Position numbers and translations under genes: made by a program. From the NCBI GenBank assembly GCA_033557465.1, contig CM066033.1, forward strand, positions 380,625,289 to 380,689,288: a stretch of DNA of 64,000 nt, read 5' to 3'. Within the stretch, counting starts at the first letter, position 1; each line of letters opens with the position of its first letter. This DNA comes from Ichthyophis bannanicus. Lineage: Eukaryota; Chordata; Amphibia; Gymnophiona; Ichthyophiidae. Below are positions 53,069 to 63,431 of this stretch, one piece after another. The notes under the pieces are model-generated. The model searched no databases. It was not told where the DNA came from and was given only the letters and a program-made list of their open reading frames with translations.

Positions 53069-54302
53069 AGTAATCTCAGAGACATGGTGGGAGGAAGACA
53101 ACCAGTGGGATATTGTGATACCTGGGTACAAACTATATTGTAACGATAGAGCAGATTAAATTGGTGGAGGGGTTGCACTCTATGTTAGAGAGGGCATTGA
53201 GTCACAAAGTATTAAAATTTTGCAGGGAACAAAATTCACTGTAGAATTTCTAAGGATTGAAATTCCATGTAAAAAGGGGAAGGGGAAGGCAATGGCAGTG
53301 GGGGTGTACTATCAACCGCCTAGCCAGAATGAACAAATGGATAATGAAATGCTCAAAGAAATCAGAGAAGCTAACAAAAGTTACAACACAATAATAATAA
53401 TGGGTGATTTCAATTACCCTGGTATCGACTGGGTCAGTGTCATGGCAGGACATGCTAGGGAGATAAAGTTTCTAGATGAAATAAATGACTGCTTCTTGGA
53501 GCAGCTAGTTCATGAACCGACAAGAGGAGAAGCCATTTTGGACCTAGTCCTTAATGGAACACCAGATCTGGTGCAAGAGATAAGGATGTTGGGGCCATTT
53601 GGCAACAGTGATCATAGCATGATCGTGTTTGATTTAATAAATGGAGGAGGGAGGGTAAGGAAATCCACAGTACTACCTTTTAACTTTCAAAAGGGAAACT
53701 ATGTCAAAATGAAAATGAGGACAATTGTTAAGAAAAAAACTAAAAGGAGCAGTTGCAAAGGTTAAAAATTTACATCAAGCTTGGGTGTTGTTTAAAAATA
53801 CTATCTTGGAAGCCCAGACCAGCTGTATTCCATGCTTTAAGAAAAGTGGAAAGAAGTCCAAAAAACTGCCTGCATGCTTTAAAGGTGAGGTCAGAGAGGC
53901 TGTTATTGCCAAAAAAGCATCTTTCAGGAAATGGAAAAAGGAGCCAAATGACAAAAACTGGAAACAACACAAGCACTGGCAAGTTAGTTGCAAGGCATTG
54001 ATAAGGCAGGCAAAGAGAGAATTTGAGACGAAGCTTGCTGTGGAAGCAAAAATGCATAATAAAAACTTTTTCAAGTACAGTCATAGCAAAAAACCTGTGA
54101 GAGAGTCAGTTGGACCATTAGATGATAGAGAGGTAAAAGGGGCACTAAGAGGGGAGAAGGCCATAGCGGAGAGACTGAATGAATTCTTTACTACAGTCTT
54201 TACTGACAAAGATGTAAGGATATTACCCATGACTGAAGGGGTATTTAAAGGTGATACTGTGGAAGAATTGAAAGAAATATCAATACACCGGGAAGTTGAG
54301 AG
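53069..54302 (+). pseudogene. CR1 (plus) ORF2: endonuclease and linker
   Basis: It resumes exactly where the plus-strand CR1 was cut at 42058 ('SETWWEEDNQWDIV'), passes 'IIMGDFNYPGIDW' near 53410 and 'GNSDHSMIVFD' near 53605, and then, after a frameshift near 53730, the linker to 'VEELKEISIHRE'. A stop is present near 53157. It ends before the RT. Confidence 0.85.
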
Positions 54303-54460
54303 AAAAAATATTTTTTCCTATAGTATCTGTTTTAAATAGACTACTTTGAAGCTTTATAGCATGTCTCCTAGTCTTTATATTTTCTAAAAGCATAAACAAT
54401 CGATTTGTGTTTACCCATTCCACTCTACTTGGGATTTTATACCGTATACCTCTATCACAG
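54303..54460 (-). mobile_element. CR1 fragment in opposite orientation, C-terminal RT region
   Basis: The minus strand matches the region about 44100-44260 of the complete CR1 ('aaatattttt' start, 'ataaacaatcgatttgtgtttacccattcc'). It directly abuts the plus-strand CR1 at 54302, so an inversion or a second truncated insertion took place here. Confidence 0.65.
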
Positions 54461-54632
54461 GACTAGGCTTACGACAAATTTTCTAGGAATCTATGAGCCA
54501 GCCTAATATTTTAAGAGCCTGCTGCGGAGACCTCAGTACTTAATGCGTGTTAAAACCTTTAGTAAAAGAGCCCCAAGGTCTTCCTGCAATTTCTCAAAAT
54601 CCACATGCGATTTACCAACTTTGAATAATTTA
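54461..54632. mobile_element. Mixed remnants including a GGGGCTCTTTTACTAA end
   Basis: 54560-54590 contains TTTAGTAAAAGAGCCCC, the inverse of the MITE end at 29245. The following 40 bases ('gcaatttctcaaaatccacatgcgatttaccaactttgaataattta') resemble the antisense CR1 text near 44740-44780. Confidence 0.45.
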
Positions 54633-54737
54633 GGGGCATGTTTAGAAAAAATTTTAATGCAGCCCTTTTATTTCTGCCATGGCACTTAATGCACATTAAT
54701 GTCATTAACATATGTTAACCTTTAGTAAACATGCCCC
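54633..54737. mobile_element. Palindromic MITE with TTA duplication
   Basis: 105 bp, GGGGCATGTTTAG at the left and TTTAGTAAACATGCCCC at the right, with TTA on both sides (54630-54632, 54738-54740). It shares the end sequence with 11581, 37221 and 55378 apart from C for T at position 5. Confidence 0.75.
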
Positions 54738-55377
54738 TTAGTGTCATCTGCAAATGTAATCACTTCGCTTGTTGTTCTCAATATGAAGATGTCACAGTCT
54801 GTTTGTTGAACTGGGGATCTCAAGATCTGAACCAGTAACCCTAGCTCCAGATCCAGGACTTCACTGCTGAGTAAAAGGAGCAAATTTCCTAGCTGAACTT
54901 GTAGGATTTACTAAAATCCATCCCTTTATTACTTTACCCTGTCATAACAGTACAACTTTGTTCATTTTGACCCAGCATCCACTTTCTGTTCCTTTGGTTC
55001 CAGCTCAATCCGAGCCAGCCTCTGCTGGGGCTGCAATGTAAGGAACCTTTATTTGCCTGTTCATATGGTTTTATGTTTTTTATCAGCTCTATCATGTTTT
55101 TTACTATTTTATGGCAACACAGTGTCAGCTACATGTTTTTACTTTATTAGGAAGCTCGAATCCATGGCAACCCCTTGGTTTTTAGTTTTGTAGCTACTTT
55201 GACTATCCCCTGTTTTTTATTTCCATTTTTAATCTTGATTTTGGATTTATTGCCGTGCATGGCACATATTAAGATTTTAGGTTTTACGTTACTTATTTAT
55301 TTATTTATTATGGTTTACGTTAAGGTTTAGGTTTTTACGTGGCTTTTTATTTATTTATTAACTTAAACTACCTTTTA
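54738..55377. other. AT-rich non-coding DNA, no gene seen
   Basis: Contains TTTA-rich stretches at 55290-55310 and 55345-55360. The first 40 bases resemble the antisense CR1 text near 44790 ('gtgtcatctgcaaatgtaat'), so the MITE is inserted within another CR1 remnant. Confidence 0.5.
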
Positions 55378-55469
55378 GGGGTATGTTTACTAAACAGTGG
55401 TAGAGGCTTACGTGCGATATCAGAGCCGCGTGCACAGAAACTGCTACCGCTGTTTAGTAAGCATACCCC
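55378..55469. mobile_element. Palindromic MITE with TTA duplication (shortest copy)
   Basis: 92 bp, GGGGTATGTTTACTAAACAG at the left and CTGTTTAGTAAGCATACCCC at the right. TTA flanks it at 55375-55377 and 55470-55472. Confidence 0.8.
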
Positions 55470-56286
55470 TTAGTGTTTATATGAGATCACAAGATTTTTT
55501 GGTGTGTCCTTTGCCTTATGTTCTTAATATTTTCATACATATATGGTGTTAAGGCAATCCTGGTTTTATGTTATATTTATTCCCTTTTTAACCCCCCTCC
55601 CCCTTTTTTCGGGTTTGGCTTTTATTACATGCTCATGTTCTTACAGAGGGTCTTGCCCCTCCCCCCCCCCCATGTTTTTAGTGCATATAGTTTTTATAGT
55701 AGCTTGCCCTTTTTTGTTTCTTTTCTTACTTTCATACTATATTTTTTTGGTGTCCAGTACTCATTTAGTTGGTGTTAATATTATCCGTGAGCCCACATCT
55801 TTTTTAACCTTGTACTGTAGAGGCATATCTTATAGAGTCCTCATTGTTTATTAGGATCAGACGGTTCCCCCTCCGGGGGTTTTATATGTGTCTGTTTTAT
55901 AACATGACTTGCACTTCTGCTGATCCTTTGGTTCGCTGTGGCAGTTCCCTCCTTTGGTCAATTGCTGTCTGGGCTCCACGTTATGTTTTCAGTTTTTTGA
56001 GCGCATTCTTACGATTGCTGCACTGCAATTGTATTTATCTCCTGTATCTAAAACATTAACACAACGTTAGCAGAACCTAAGCACTGATCTTGCTAGTATT
56101 TAAAATCCACTCTATTATTTCACACTAGGGAATGGCACACTGCTCTGTTTTTACATCAGACAACTGTTCGAGTGTTATCTTTAACAACACTTAAATGGTT
56201 GATTCATTGGTATTAGTTTAATGTCACATAGGGTGCTTTTAGTATTTTATTATTTTTATTCACTATGACAGACAGGTGCTAACTTT
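55470..56286. other. Non-coding flank of the retroviral insertion
   Basis: T-rich sequence with C runs near 55600 and 55660. No gene or repeat end recognised. The short hydrophobic frames (55518-55778) follow from the T-rich composition. Confidence 0.5.
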
Positions 56287-56290
56287 GAAC

Positions 56291-56815
56291 TGTGGCAGGT
56301 TATGGCCTATAATAGTCTGCAAATATGAAAGACCTGTAAGTTAGGCCCTGATTCCAACCCCCTTCTTAGTAAAGAACCAAAGTCTGTAAAAGTTTGAGAA
56401 AACTATTTAAACTGCTTAATAAGAAGTTTTCATGAATGCATAAATCTTTCATTATTCTCTTGTGCTGTGAAAATAGAAATGTTTCAATACTTGCATTCCT
56501 AGAGCCAGGAACGACCTTGCAGTAGAGAAGTATCCAAACCTAGAAACTGCACCTTTGTTAGAACAGTTTGGGAAGGGGGAGCAGGGAGCTGGGCCCAGAG
56601 AGGGTCCCTGATTGGACAGGTGCAGGGGACGTTGGAACCAATAGAAAGTCTGCATGTATCAAGCTGAAGAAAAGGTATAAATGAGTATGTCACTATAAAA
56701 ACTTTGCTCAGTTCCTTTTGAAGCTTTGACTAACTGAGCCATGTGCACAATAAATTGGCTTGGATCTTTGAACTGACTCCTGGTTTTATTTATTGCATGC
56801 TTATCAGCTGCTACA
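56291..56815 (+). repeat. 5' LTR
   Basis: 525 bp, TGTGGCAG...GCTACA. It shows a CCAAT box near 56638, a TATAAA at 56676-56681 and an AATAAA at 56749-56754, in the normal U3-R-U5 order. I count nine base changes and one indel against the 3' LTR, about 1.7%. Confidence 0.9.
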
Positions 56816-56821
56816 TATTCT

Positions 56822-56839
56822 TGGTGTGTTGGCCCGGAA
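56822..56839 (+). promoter_or_regulatory. Primer-binding site, best fit tRNA-Gly
   Basis: TGGTGTGTTGGCCCGGAA starts 6 bases after the LTR. It differs from the complement of the 3' end of a standard tRNA-Gly(GCC) at three positions (CA to TG and one G to C). The tRNA assignment is from memory and tentative. Confidence 0.6.
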
Positions 56840-57079
56840 TGTGCGAGCGAGGGATGGTATGCAAGTGAATATACCACGACTTCTCGCCTCAAAGGTTTGG
56901 TCCGGTTGGAACCATGTCTGTCCGACCGCAGGGGAATTCTCAGGCACCGCCGATCCCTTTGTATCGGAGAGGGTTCTGCCTTGCCTCGGCGGGCCACTGG
57001 GTCCAGCTGGCCAACACCTCCGAACCCGAGGGGAGTCCAGGATCCAATCCAAAATCTGGTGTGGTATCGGGAACTGGAT

Positions 57080-57090
57080 CCGGTGAGTAG
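57080..57090 (+). promoter_or_regulatory. Strong 5' splice site in the leader
   Basis: CCG|GTGAGTAG at 57080-57090 matches the donor consensus almost perfectly. It lies 265 bp after the LTR and before the stem-loops, where a retroviral major donor is expected. Confidence 0.6.
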
Positions 57091-57132
57091 ACATTTTTGT
57101 GATTTGATAGTCAGTACAGCCTGGGAAAAAGA

Positions 57133-57268
57133 GTCTTGCATGAGTATGCGCAAGACTGATTTGGTATAGACTAACTGAGAAATCTCGCATGGGTATGCGC
57201 GAAACAAGAGAGCTTGATCACCTCTCATAAGGGCAGTCCTAGTAGACCCCGCATGAGTATGCGCGGGG
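57133..57268 (+). ncRNA. Three related stem-loops in the retroviral leader
   Basis: Three hairpins share the core GCATGRGTATGCGC. SL1 (57133-57156) has stem GTCTTGC/GCAAGAC. SL2 (about 57185-57202) has TCGC/GCGA. SL3 (57247-57268) has CCCCGC/GCGGGG. The core itself can pair GCAT with ATGC around a GAGT or GGGT loop. The outer stems differ in sequence but stay complementary, which argues for a conserved RNA structure. Their position after the donor fits a packaging or dimer-linkage region. Confidence 0.7.
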
Positions 57269-58285
57269 GGAAGCCATCGACCCTTCTTGTTTGGAATAGT
57301 CAGTTAGTCAGAAAACCTGGGCACTTGAAAGATGATTTTTGTGATAATATGATTGCCTGTGTGATTGAGAGGTCTTGAAATACAAACCGAGTGAAAGTGG
57401 ACTCCTGAGTAGCGCAGTTCCTGGCCAGGCGACTGCGCCCAGGTCGCGAAAAGGAGGAAGCGTTTGGTGTTTGTCTGTCCTTACTGTGTGTTTGTATCTG
57501 ATTTTTGTTATCTGTTGAAACCGCAAGTTTCCCTTCTGGTATAATGTAAGATTCTGTTGGGTAATTTGTGAAACAGTTTACCAATTAAGAAATAGTATTA
57601 AGCAGAGAAGAAGAAAGAAGGAAACAAACTCAGGAGTCACTTTTCAGTAAAGAAGCTGTCTCACTCATTCCAGTTTTTTTCTTCAGCACAGCGTGAAACT
57701 GGCAAGCAGAGAGAGAAGGGGCGTGTCTGTACGAAGGAATGTTTAGTATTTTTTAACCCTGTGAAGGCTTAATCTCAACATTCTGCAGCTGGGTTAATTT
57801 GTGCTTATTTCAGGAAAATTGTACCTGTTTTATTCAATATGTTCTAATAGTGATGTTCTTTCTGCTATGGTCATGTATTATATATCATTTAATAAGAATG
57901 TTTAGTCAGGATTGTGGATCCCGACAGTTTTGGGCTTAGCCTGAAAAGGGTTAAGTTCTTATTAACCCCGTTTGAGTTCCTGTACTGTTCTTGTAGGGAC
58001 CAAGTGAGAAGGATTTCTGTAGGGCTATAGGTATAATGCATTTGTGGGCTTAGCCTTGTCTTGTGTTTTTTATGTTCCAATTTTCAACAAGCACTGTAAT
58101 GGTTCAAATAGAAATGATAGAGAAATTAAGAAAACTGCTTTTGTTTTTCCTTTGACCTTTTGCAGTAGAGGTTAAGAACCCTGACAGGACTATGAAGCAT
58201 CCCGAGCCAGTAGTACCAGATCGCGACTTGAAAATGGTTTAAATCCTGAGGGAATGTACATGTCCTTTGAATGTCTGTTTTCTGA

Positions 58286-58498
58286 ACTGTAAGATTTAAA
58301 GTAATTTCTTTTGCAGAGACATTGTTCAGCTTAAATGCTGATTACGGCTGGCAGTTAGTTTCCATGCTAAGTAATTTCATTCCAGTCATACGTAACAGAT
58401 ATGTGGCCGTCATGTTAGGAGCCATAGTTCTTTCTGTTGGGATTGTTGTTATAACATGTTGCAAAATAATAGTTTTATATTTTAAGGACTTTATCTAA
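58286..58498 (+). other. Small open frame with one membrane span in the leader
   Basis: A frame free of stops runs from 58286 to a TAA at 58496-58498. The sequence TTTCTTTTGCAG (58305-58316) in it looks like a 3' splice site. The encoded segment contains 'YGWQLVSMLSNFIP', then about 20 hydrophobic residues starting 'VAVMLGAIVLSVG' and ending in a Cys pair, then a short basic tail. It could be an env transmembrane remnant in an odd place, or a small spliced product. It could also be chance. Confidence 0.35.
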
Positions 58499-58600
58499 AC
58501 TGTTCCTATTTAGAATGAGCACACACATCCATTTTGTTTAGTCCATAAGAAAATGCAGCCTGACTGCCCGCTCCCTCTGTCTGTTGTCAAGTACGTCACC

Positions 58601-59990
58601 ATGGGGGGGGGGGGGGGTCAGAGTCCACACATATTTTGTTGAAATGTATGACTAGGAATTTTAGCAAGGGCTTTGCTGGAGACTACAGACTTAAAATGTC
58701 TCCATCCCTATTAGAAATGCTCTGTGAAAGAGAGTGGCCAGTGTTAGCTACTTCATGGCCCCATAGTTTCCTGTGTTCATCAGATTGTGCAAAAAATCTT
58801 CCCTGATCAGTTCCCCTACATAGACTCCTGGTTAAATGTTTGTGAGAAAAAACCCTCCTGCATAAAGTGTTGCTATGAGAAACAATGTAGGAGATTAGTA
58901 GCAAATACAAGGGAGGGGGGCCCGGAAGTTTGGAAAAAAACAAACAAACCTGCCCGTTTATTATCTTTATAGGCCAGTTCCCTCAGCTCTGCCACCACCC
59001 CGGGCAGAGCCTGGGGCAGGGGGAGACACCTCCCTGCAGATGTACCCCAAGTAGTTCACCAGCCACCTCCGCAGCAGGAGGACGTGCACCCCCTCTTGAC
59101 CGGAAGCCCCGGCTCAGTTTAAAGTACTCCAAGTGGGCCACAGTCCACCGATGACACTACAAGCAGGGATTCATTTGCCAGTTCAGGGTCACTCACAGCC
59201 AGCGCCCGAGAACATGAAGTGGAACCCAGACAGTCCCGATTGCCTTCAGAAGTACAACTACCAGTAAAAGGGAGGGTCATGTTATCCCATTGCGCCAGGT
59301 CCAGGGCCTACCCACCCTTAATGCCGAAAGCCAGCTGACCAGCCTTGTTTCTGCCACTGATTTACTGAACTGAAAGATGCATTATGCGTCCTACACTGAG
59401 AAGCCTTAGGATTTGATTGAACTAATGAACAGTATTATGCAGACCCATCAGCCTTGATAACCCCAAGTGGGATCCAAATAGTGCAGGCAGCCCTCACTAT
59501 ATACCCCATGCAATCCAGCAGCCCAGGAGAATTTGTGTATGGTAGATGCAGTTTTTGTCAGTCAGTCCCAGAGAGATATAAGACGAAAATTACAGAAAAT
59601 GGATGGATTTGCGGGCATGAATACAGCCCAGTTAATGGAAGTTGCTCAGAAAGTATGTGAATCATGAAAATGAATGTGACAGAGAAAGTGAACGTAAGAT
59701 GAAGAAGAAAGCAGATCTTCTTGCTGATACTCTAGTTGAATGACGTGGAGGAGGTTTTCCTAATCGAAGGAGCAGAGGAAGTGGAAGGGGTCGTGAAAAT
59801 GATCGGCCCCCACTGGGTGCGAATCAGTGCGCCCACTGCAGAGAAGGAGGACATTAGAGAAGTGAATACCCGCATCTTGACTCCACCCCCAGGAAGGGAG
59901 GAGGGAGCACTTGGAGAACAGGAGTCATGGAAGAATAAACCGAGCACAGTGTTCCAGCAAGAGAGGGAAGCAGCTATAGAGTGAGTGGCA
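58601..59990 (+). pseudogene. gag: Retroviral gag, decayed
   Basis: A likely start, CACCATGG at 58598-58605, is followed at once by a 15-base G run (58603-58617). MA-like words come next ('CEREWPVLATSWPH' near 58730, 'FPYIDSWL' near 58810). A Pro-rich segment lies at 58980-59100. A CA-like block is near 59560-59660 ('RDIRRKLQKMDGFAGM'). A nucleocapsid zinc knuckle lies at 59828-59869, where C-x2-C-x4-H is followed by Tyr instead of Cys and a stop after the His. Several frame changes exist. Confidence 0.75.
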
Positions 59991-60012
59991 ACCGAAGAGG
60001 GCTACAGCATGG

Positions 60013-60414
60013 ATGAAGACTAGGCCAGACCGGGCTCCAAGTTTCCCTGGGTCCCCAGGAGCCTATGGTCAGTCTGAAAATAGGGGACCAATATATGGAC
60101 TTTATGGGGGATACAGGAGCAGAATACTAAAACCAGTAGCCCCTTTGTTTTCTCGATGCATCACCATTGTCAGAGCTACTGGGGCTAAGGCCACAAAGCC
60201 TTTCCTGCAGAACCACATGTGTGAACTAGGGGGACAGAAAATAACGCACCAGTTCTTGTATATGCCTGAATGCCCTATTCCACTTTTGAGCCGAGATCTG
60301 CTTGCAAAGCTCCAGGCACAAATATCCTTTGCTGAAGGGGGAGAAATGAAGATGACTGTGAACCCAAAGCCTGCTGGATTGATGGTGCTGACTGTTCCCC
60401 GAGAAAAAGAGTAG
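60013..60414 (+). pseudogene. pol: Retroviral protease
   Basis: The active-site motif DTGA is encoded at 60110-60121 in one frame, which hits TAA two codons later. The rest of the protease is read in the neighbouring frame: 'FLYMPECPIPLLSRDLLAKL' (about 60255-60314), the conserved 'LLGRDLL'-type block near the end. A frameshift separates the two, so it is inactive. Confidence 0.78.
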
Positions 60415-60499
60415 CGGTTCTATAGTGCATCTCCAATCAAGCCAGCTAGTTCTTGTATACCTCCTAACCTTATAGCCCCACCTGAAGTATGGGCAGAAG

Positions 60500-61490
60500 A
60501 TAATCCACCTGGCCTAGCAAAGAACATAGCCCCTGTCATTGTCACCCTCAAGCCAGGAGCGGAACCAGTGCATGTGAAGCAGTATCCTCTTCCCCGACCA
60601 GCAATGAAACTATTGAAGTATGGACTTCTCAAGGAGTGCCAGTCACCTTGGAACATCCCCTTCTCCCAGTTAAGAAACCTGGGACAGGGGATTACCGCCC
60701 AGTACAAGATCTGAGGCGAGTGAATGATGCAGCTGAAACTATACACCCAGTGGTACCAAATCCTTATATTCTCTTGGGACTGATCCCCGCTGAGGCTACT
60801 CATTTCACTGTCCTGGACCTGAAAGATGCCTTTTTCTGCATACGCTTAGCCCCCACCAGTCAACTTTTGTTTGCTTTTGAATGGCAAGACCCCACAACAG
60901 GAAGGCGGGGCCAACTCACCTGGACTCGATTACCCCAAGGATTTAAGAATTCACCTACTCTCTTCAGTGCTGCTTTAAATCAGGATCTTTCAAGCTACTA
61001 TGTGAACCCAGGAGAAAGGGTTCTTCTTCAGTATGTGGACAACTTGCTCATAGCCACCAACTCAGAAAGTGAATGTCTACAAGCCATCAGTGAACTCTTG
61101 CACCTTTTAAATGAGGCTGGATACAAAGTCTCAAGAGCCAAGGCGCAATTATGTCAAACAAGTTAAATACCTAGGATTCCAGTTGTCCAGCGGAATTCGA
61201 CGCCTGGGACCAGAACGCAAAGAAGCTGTATGCAGTATTCCTACTCCAACCACCAGGAGGCAAGTGAGAGCCTTCTTGGGTGCCGCAGGGTACTGTCGTA
61301 TGTGGATCCCCAATTTTGCGCTGCTAGCAAAACCATTGTATCAAGCTACCAAAGGAATGGAAAAGTCTCCATCGGAATGGGGACTTGAACAGGATGCAGC
61401 CTTTCGATCTTTGAAAACCGCTCTGATGTCATCACCAGCTCTGGGTCTACCAGATGTCCAGAAAACCTTTCAGTCTCAATGTTCATGAGT
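60500..61490 (+). pseudogene. pol: Retroviral reverse transcriptase
   Basis: Entry block '[13 protein letters not shown]' type words are near 60575. The frame 60636-61166 then reads '[17 protein letters not shown]', '[15 protein letters not shown]' (motif A), '[15 protein letters not shown]' (motif B) and YVDN at 61032-61043, where the second catalytic Asp is Asn. The next frame, 61111-61488, gives thumb and connection ('FLGAAGYCRMWIPNFALLAKPLY'). The break is near 61140. Confidence 0.88.
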
Positions 61491-62177
61491 CACAAGGAAA
61501 TGTTCTAGGAGTGTTGACTCAATCTCTTGGATCTTGGCAACGGCCAGTAGCCTATTTGTCAAAACAATTGGATGTAGTTGCAAAAGGCTGGCCCCCTTGT
61601 TTGAGAGCTGTTGCAGCTACAGCCCTCCTAGTGAGCAAAGCAGACAAGCTCACTTTGAGACAAAATCTTCAAGTTACTGTACCACACTTTGTTCTGACCA
61701 TTATGAAACACAAAGGAAGTTTCTGGCTCACAAATTCACAAATGTTGAAGTATCAGAGTATGCTGTGTGAGAATCCTTGATTGCAATTGATGGTCAGTCA
61801 AGCTTTGAACCCTGCTACGCTGTTACCAGTTGGTCTTGACCCCCCCTGATCATGACTGTTTAGAAACTATGGACACTGTATTCTCAAGTCACCCTGATTT
61901 GACTGATGTTCCTTTGGAGGACCCTGAACGGACTTTCTTTGTGGATGGAAGCAGTTTCATCATCAATGGACATTGTTGTGCCGGATATGCAGTGGTGACC
62001 CTTGATCTGGTAGTTGAGTCCACAGCTCTGGCCCCAGGAACTTCAGCACAGAAAGCTGAACTGATAGCTCTTGCTAGAGCACTAACAATAGGAAGAGGGC
62101 TCTGTCTAAATGTGTACACAGATTCCAAGTATGCCCCTACAACCTTGCATGCACATGGGGCCCTGTACAAAGAATGA
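61454..62177 (+). pseudogene. pol: Retroviral connection and RNase H
   Basis: 61454-61780 reads the connection ('GSWQRPVAYLSKQLD', 'CLRAVAATALLV'). 61830-62177 reads RNase H with 'FFVDGSS', 'KAELIALARAL' and 'VYTDSKYA', so Asp, Glu and Asp of the active site are present. It ends with a stop at 62175 and lacks the last His/Asp block. Confidence 0.82.
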
Positions 62178-62826
62178 GGGTTGATAATCTCAGGAAGCAA
62201 GTCCATTAAGTATGGCCCCGAGATATTGACATTATCAGATGCATACTGCCTACAGAACTCAGAGTTTAGGAAGAGTAGACCGTATGAATAGAACCCTGGA
62301 ATCACAGTTATCTAATCTTTGTCAAGAAGTTCACCTGAAGTGGCCCCAGGTTCTTCCTATAGCCCTTCTTAGGATATACTTAGTCCCTGCTAAGTCTTTA
62401 GGAGTTTCCCCTTTTGAGATTCTGTATGGGTGACCCCCGCCTATTGTATAGGAAATAAAGGGAGATATGGAACAGATTAGATCTGAAATTACTAGACAAG
62501 AACTATTGGTTTTAAGTTCTGTTTTGCAGAGTCTTCAGACATGGATAGAAGATCACCTGCCCATCCATCTAACAGAACCCCTGCATCCTCTCAAGCCTGG
62601 AGTCTCGGTGTGGATTAAAGAGTGGAGAAAGACACCGTTGGCACCGCATTGGAAGGGACCTTTTGTTGTCATCTTATTAACCCCAACAGCAGTTAGAGTT
62701 TCAGAACTCGAACCCTGGATTCATCACAGTCGAATAAAGTCAGCAGCCATTGATAGCAATGTAGAAAGGAAGGCAGCTATGAAAAGTATTAGCTATGTGA
62801 CAATATTACCCTATACCCCCAAATAA
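62178..62826 (+). pseudogene. pol: Retroviral integrase, catalytic part deleted
   Basis: The zinc-binding HHCC domain and the first two catalytic acids are not found. Sequence resumes at 62239 with 'TAYRTQSLGRVDRMNRTLE', where the third catalytic acid is Asp instead of Glu. It then gives 'LGVSPFEILYG' and, from 62467, the C-terminal domain ('LKPGVSVWIKEWRKTPLAPHWKGP'). A stop lies near 62431. Directly after it come about 80 non-coding bases and the polypurine tract. Confidence 0.8.
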
Positions 62827-62892
62827 TGCTTTTACGCAAGTATAATATGTGATTTAATTCTCACCCTTCCTCACTAGCGGGTGAGAATAATC

Positions 62893-62903
62893 AAAGGGGG
62901 GAA
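62893..62903 (+). promoter_or_regulatory. Polypurine tract
   Basis: AAAGGGGGGAA lies immediately before the TG of the 3' LTR; it would prime plus-strand DNA synthesis. Confidence 0.85.
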
Positions 62904-63427
62904 TGTGGAAGGTATGGCCTATAATAGTCTGCAAATATGAAAGGCCTGTAAGTTAGGCCCTGATTCCAACCCCCATCTTAGTAAAGAACCAAAATCTGTA
63001 AAAGTTTGAGAAAACTGTTTAAACTGCTTAATAAGAAGTTTTCATGAATGCATAAATCTTTCATTATTCTCTTGTGCTGTGAAAATAGAAATGTTTCATT
63101 ACTTGCATTCCTAGAGCCAGGAACGACCTTGCAGTAGAGAAGTATCCAAACCTAGAAACTGCACCTTTGTTAGAACAGTTTGGGAAGGGGGAGCAGGGAG
63201 CTAGGCCCAGAGAGGGTCCCTGATTGGACAGGTGCAGGGGGCGTTGGAACCAATAGAAAGTCTGCATGTATCAAGCTGAAGAAAAGGTATAAATGAGTAT
63301 GTCACTGTAAAAACTTTGCTCAGTTCCTTTTGAAGCTTTGACTAACTGAGCCATGTGCACAATAAATTGGCTTGGATCTTTGAACTGACTCCTGGTTTTA
63401 TTTATTGCATGCTTATCAGCTGCTACA
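62904..63427 (+). repeat. 3' LTR
   Basis: 524 bp, TGTGGAAGG...GCTACA, TATAAA at 63289-63294 and AATAAA at 63361. GAAC (63428-63431) follows. Confidence 0.9.
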
Positions 63428-63431
63428 GAAC

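Larger units (their letters stand above)
56287..63431 (+). mobile_element. Class I (gammaretrovirus-like) endogenous retrovirus, env-less
   Basis: Two LTRs (56291-56815, 62904-63427) with TG...CA ends are bordered by GAAC (56287-56290, 63428-63431), a 4-bp duplication typical of gammaretroviruses. In between are a primer-binding site, a long leader, gag, protease, RT, RNase H and integrase remnants, and a polypurine tract. There is no env between integrase and the 3' LTR. Every coding domain is broken. Confidence 0.9.

Noticed and set aside
55518..55854. Hydrophobic frames suggesting a membrane protein
   Set aside because: They follow from T-rich DNA; there is no start context, no homologous motif and no splice signal.
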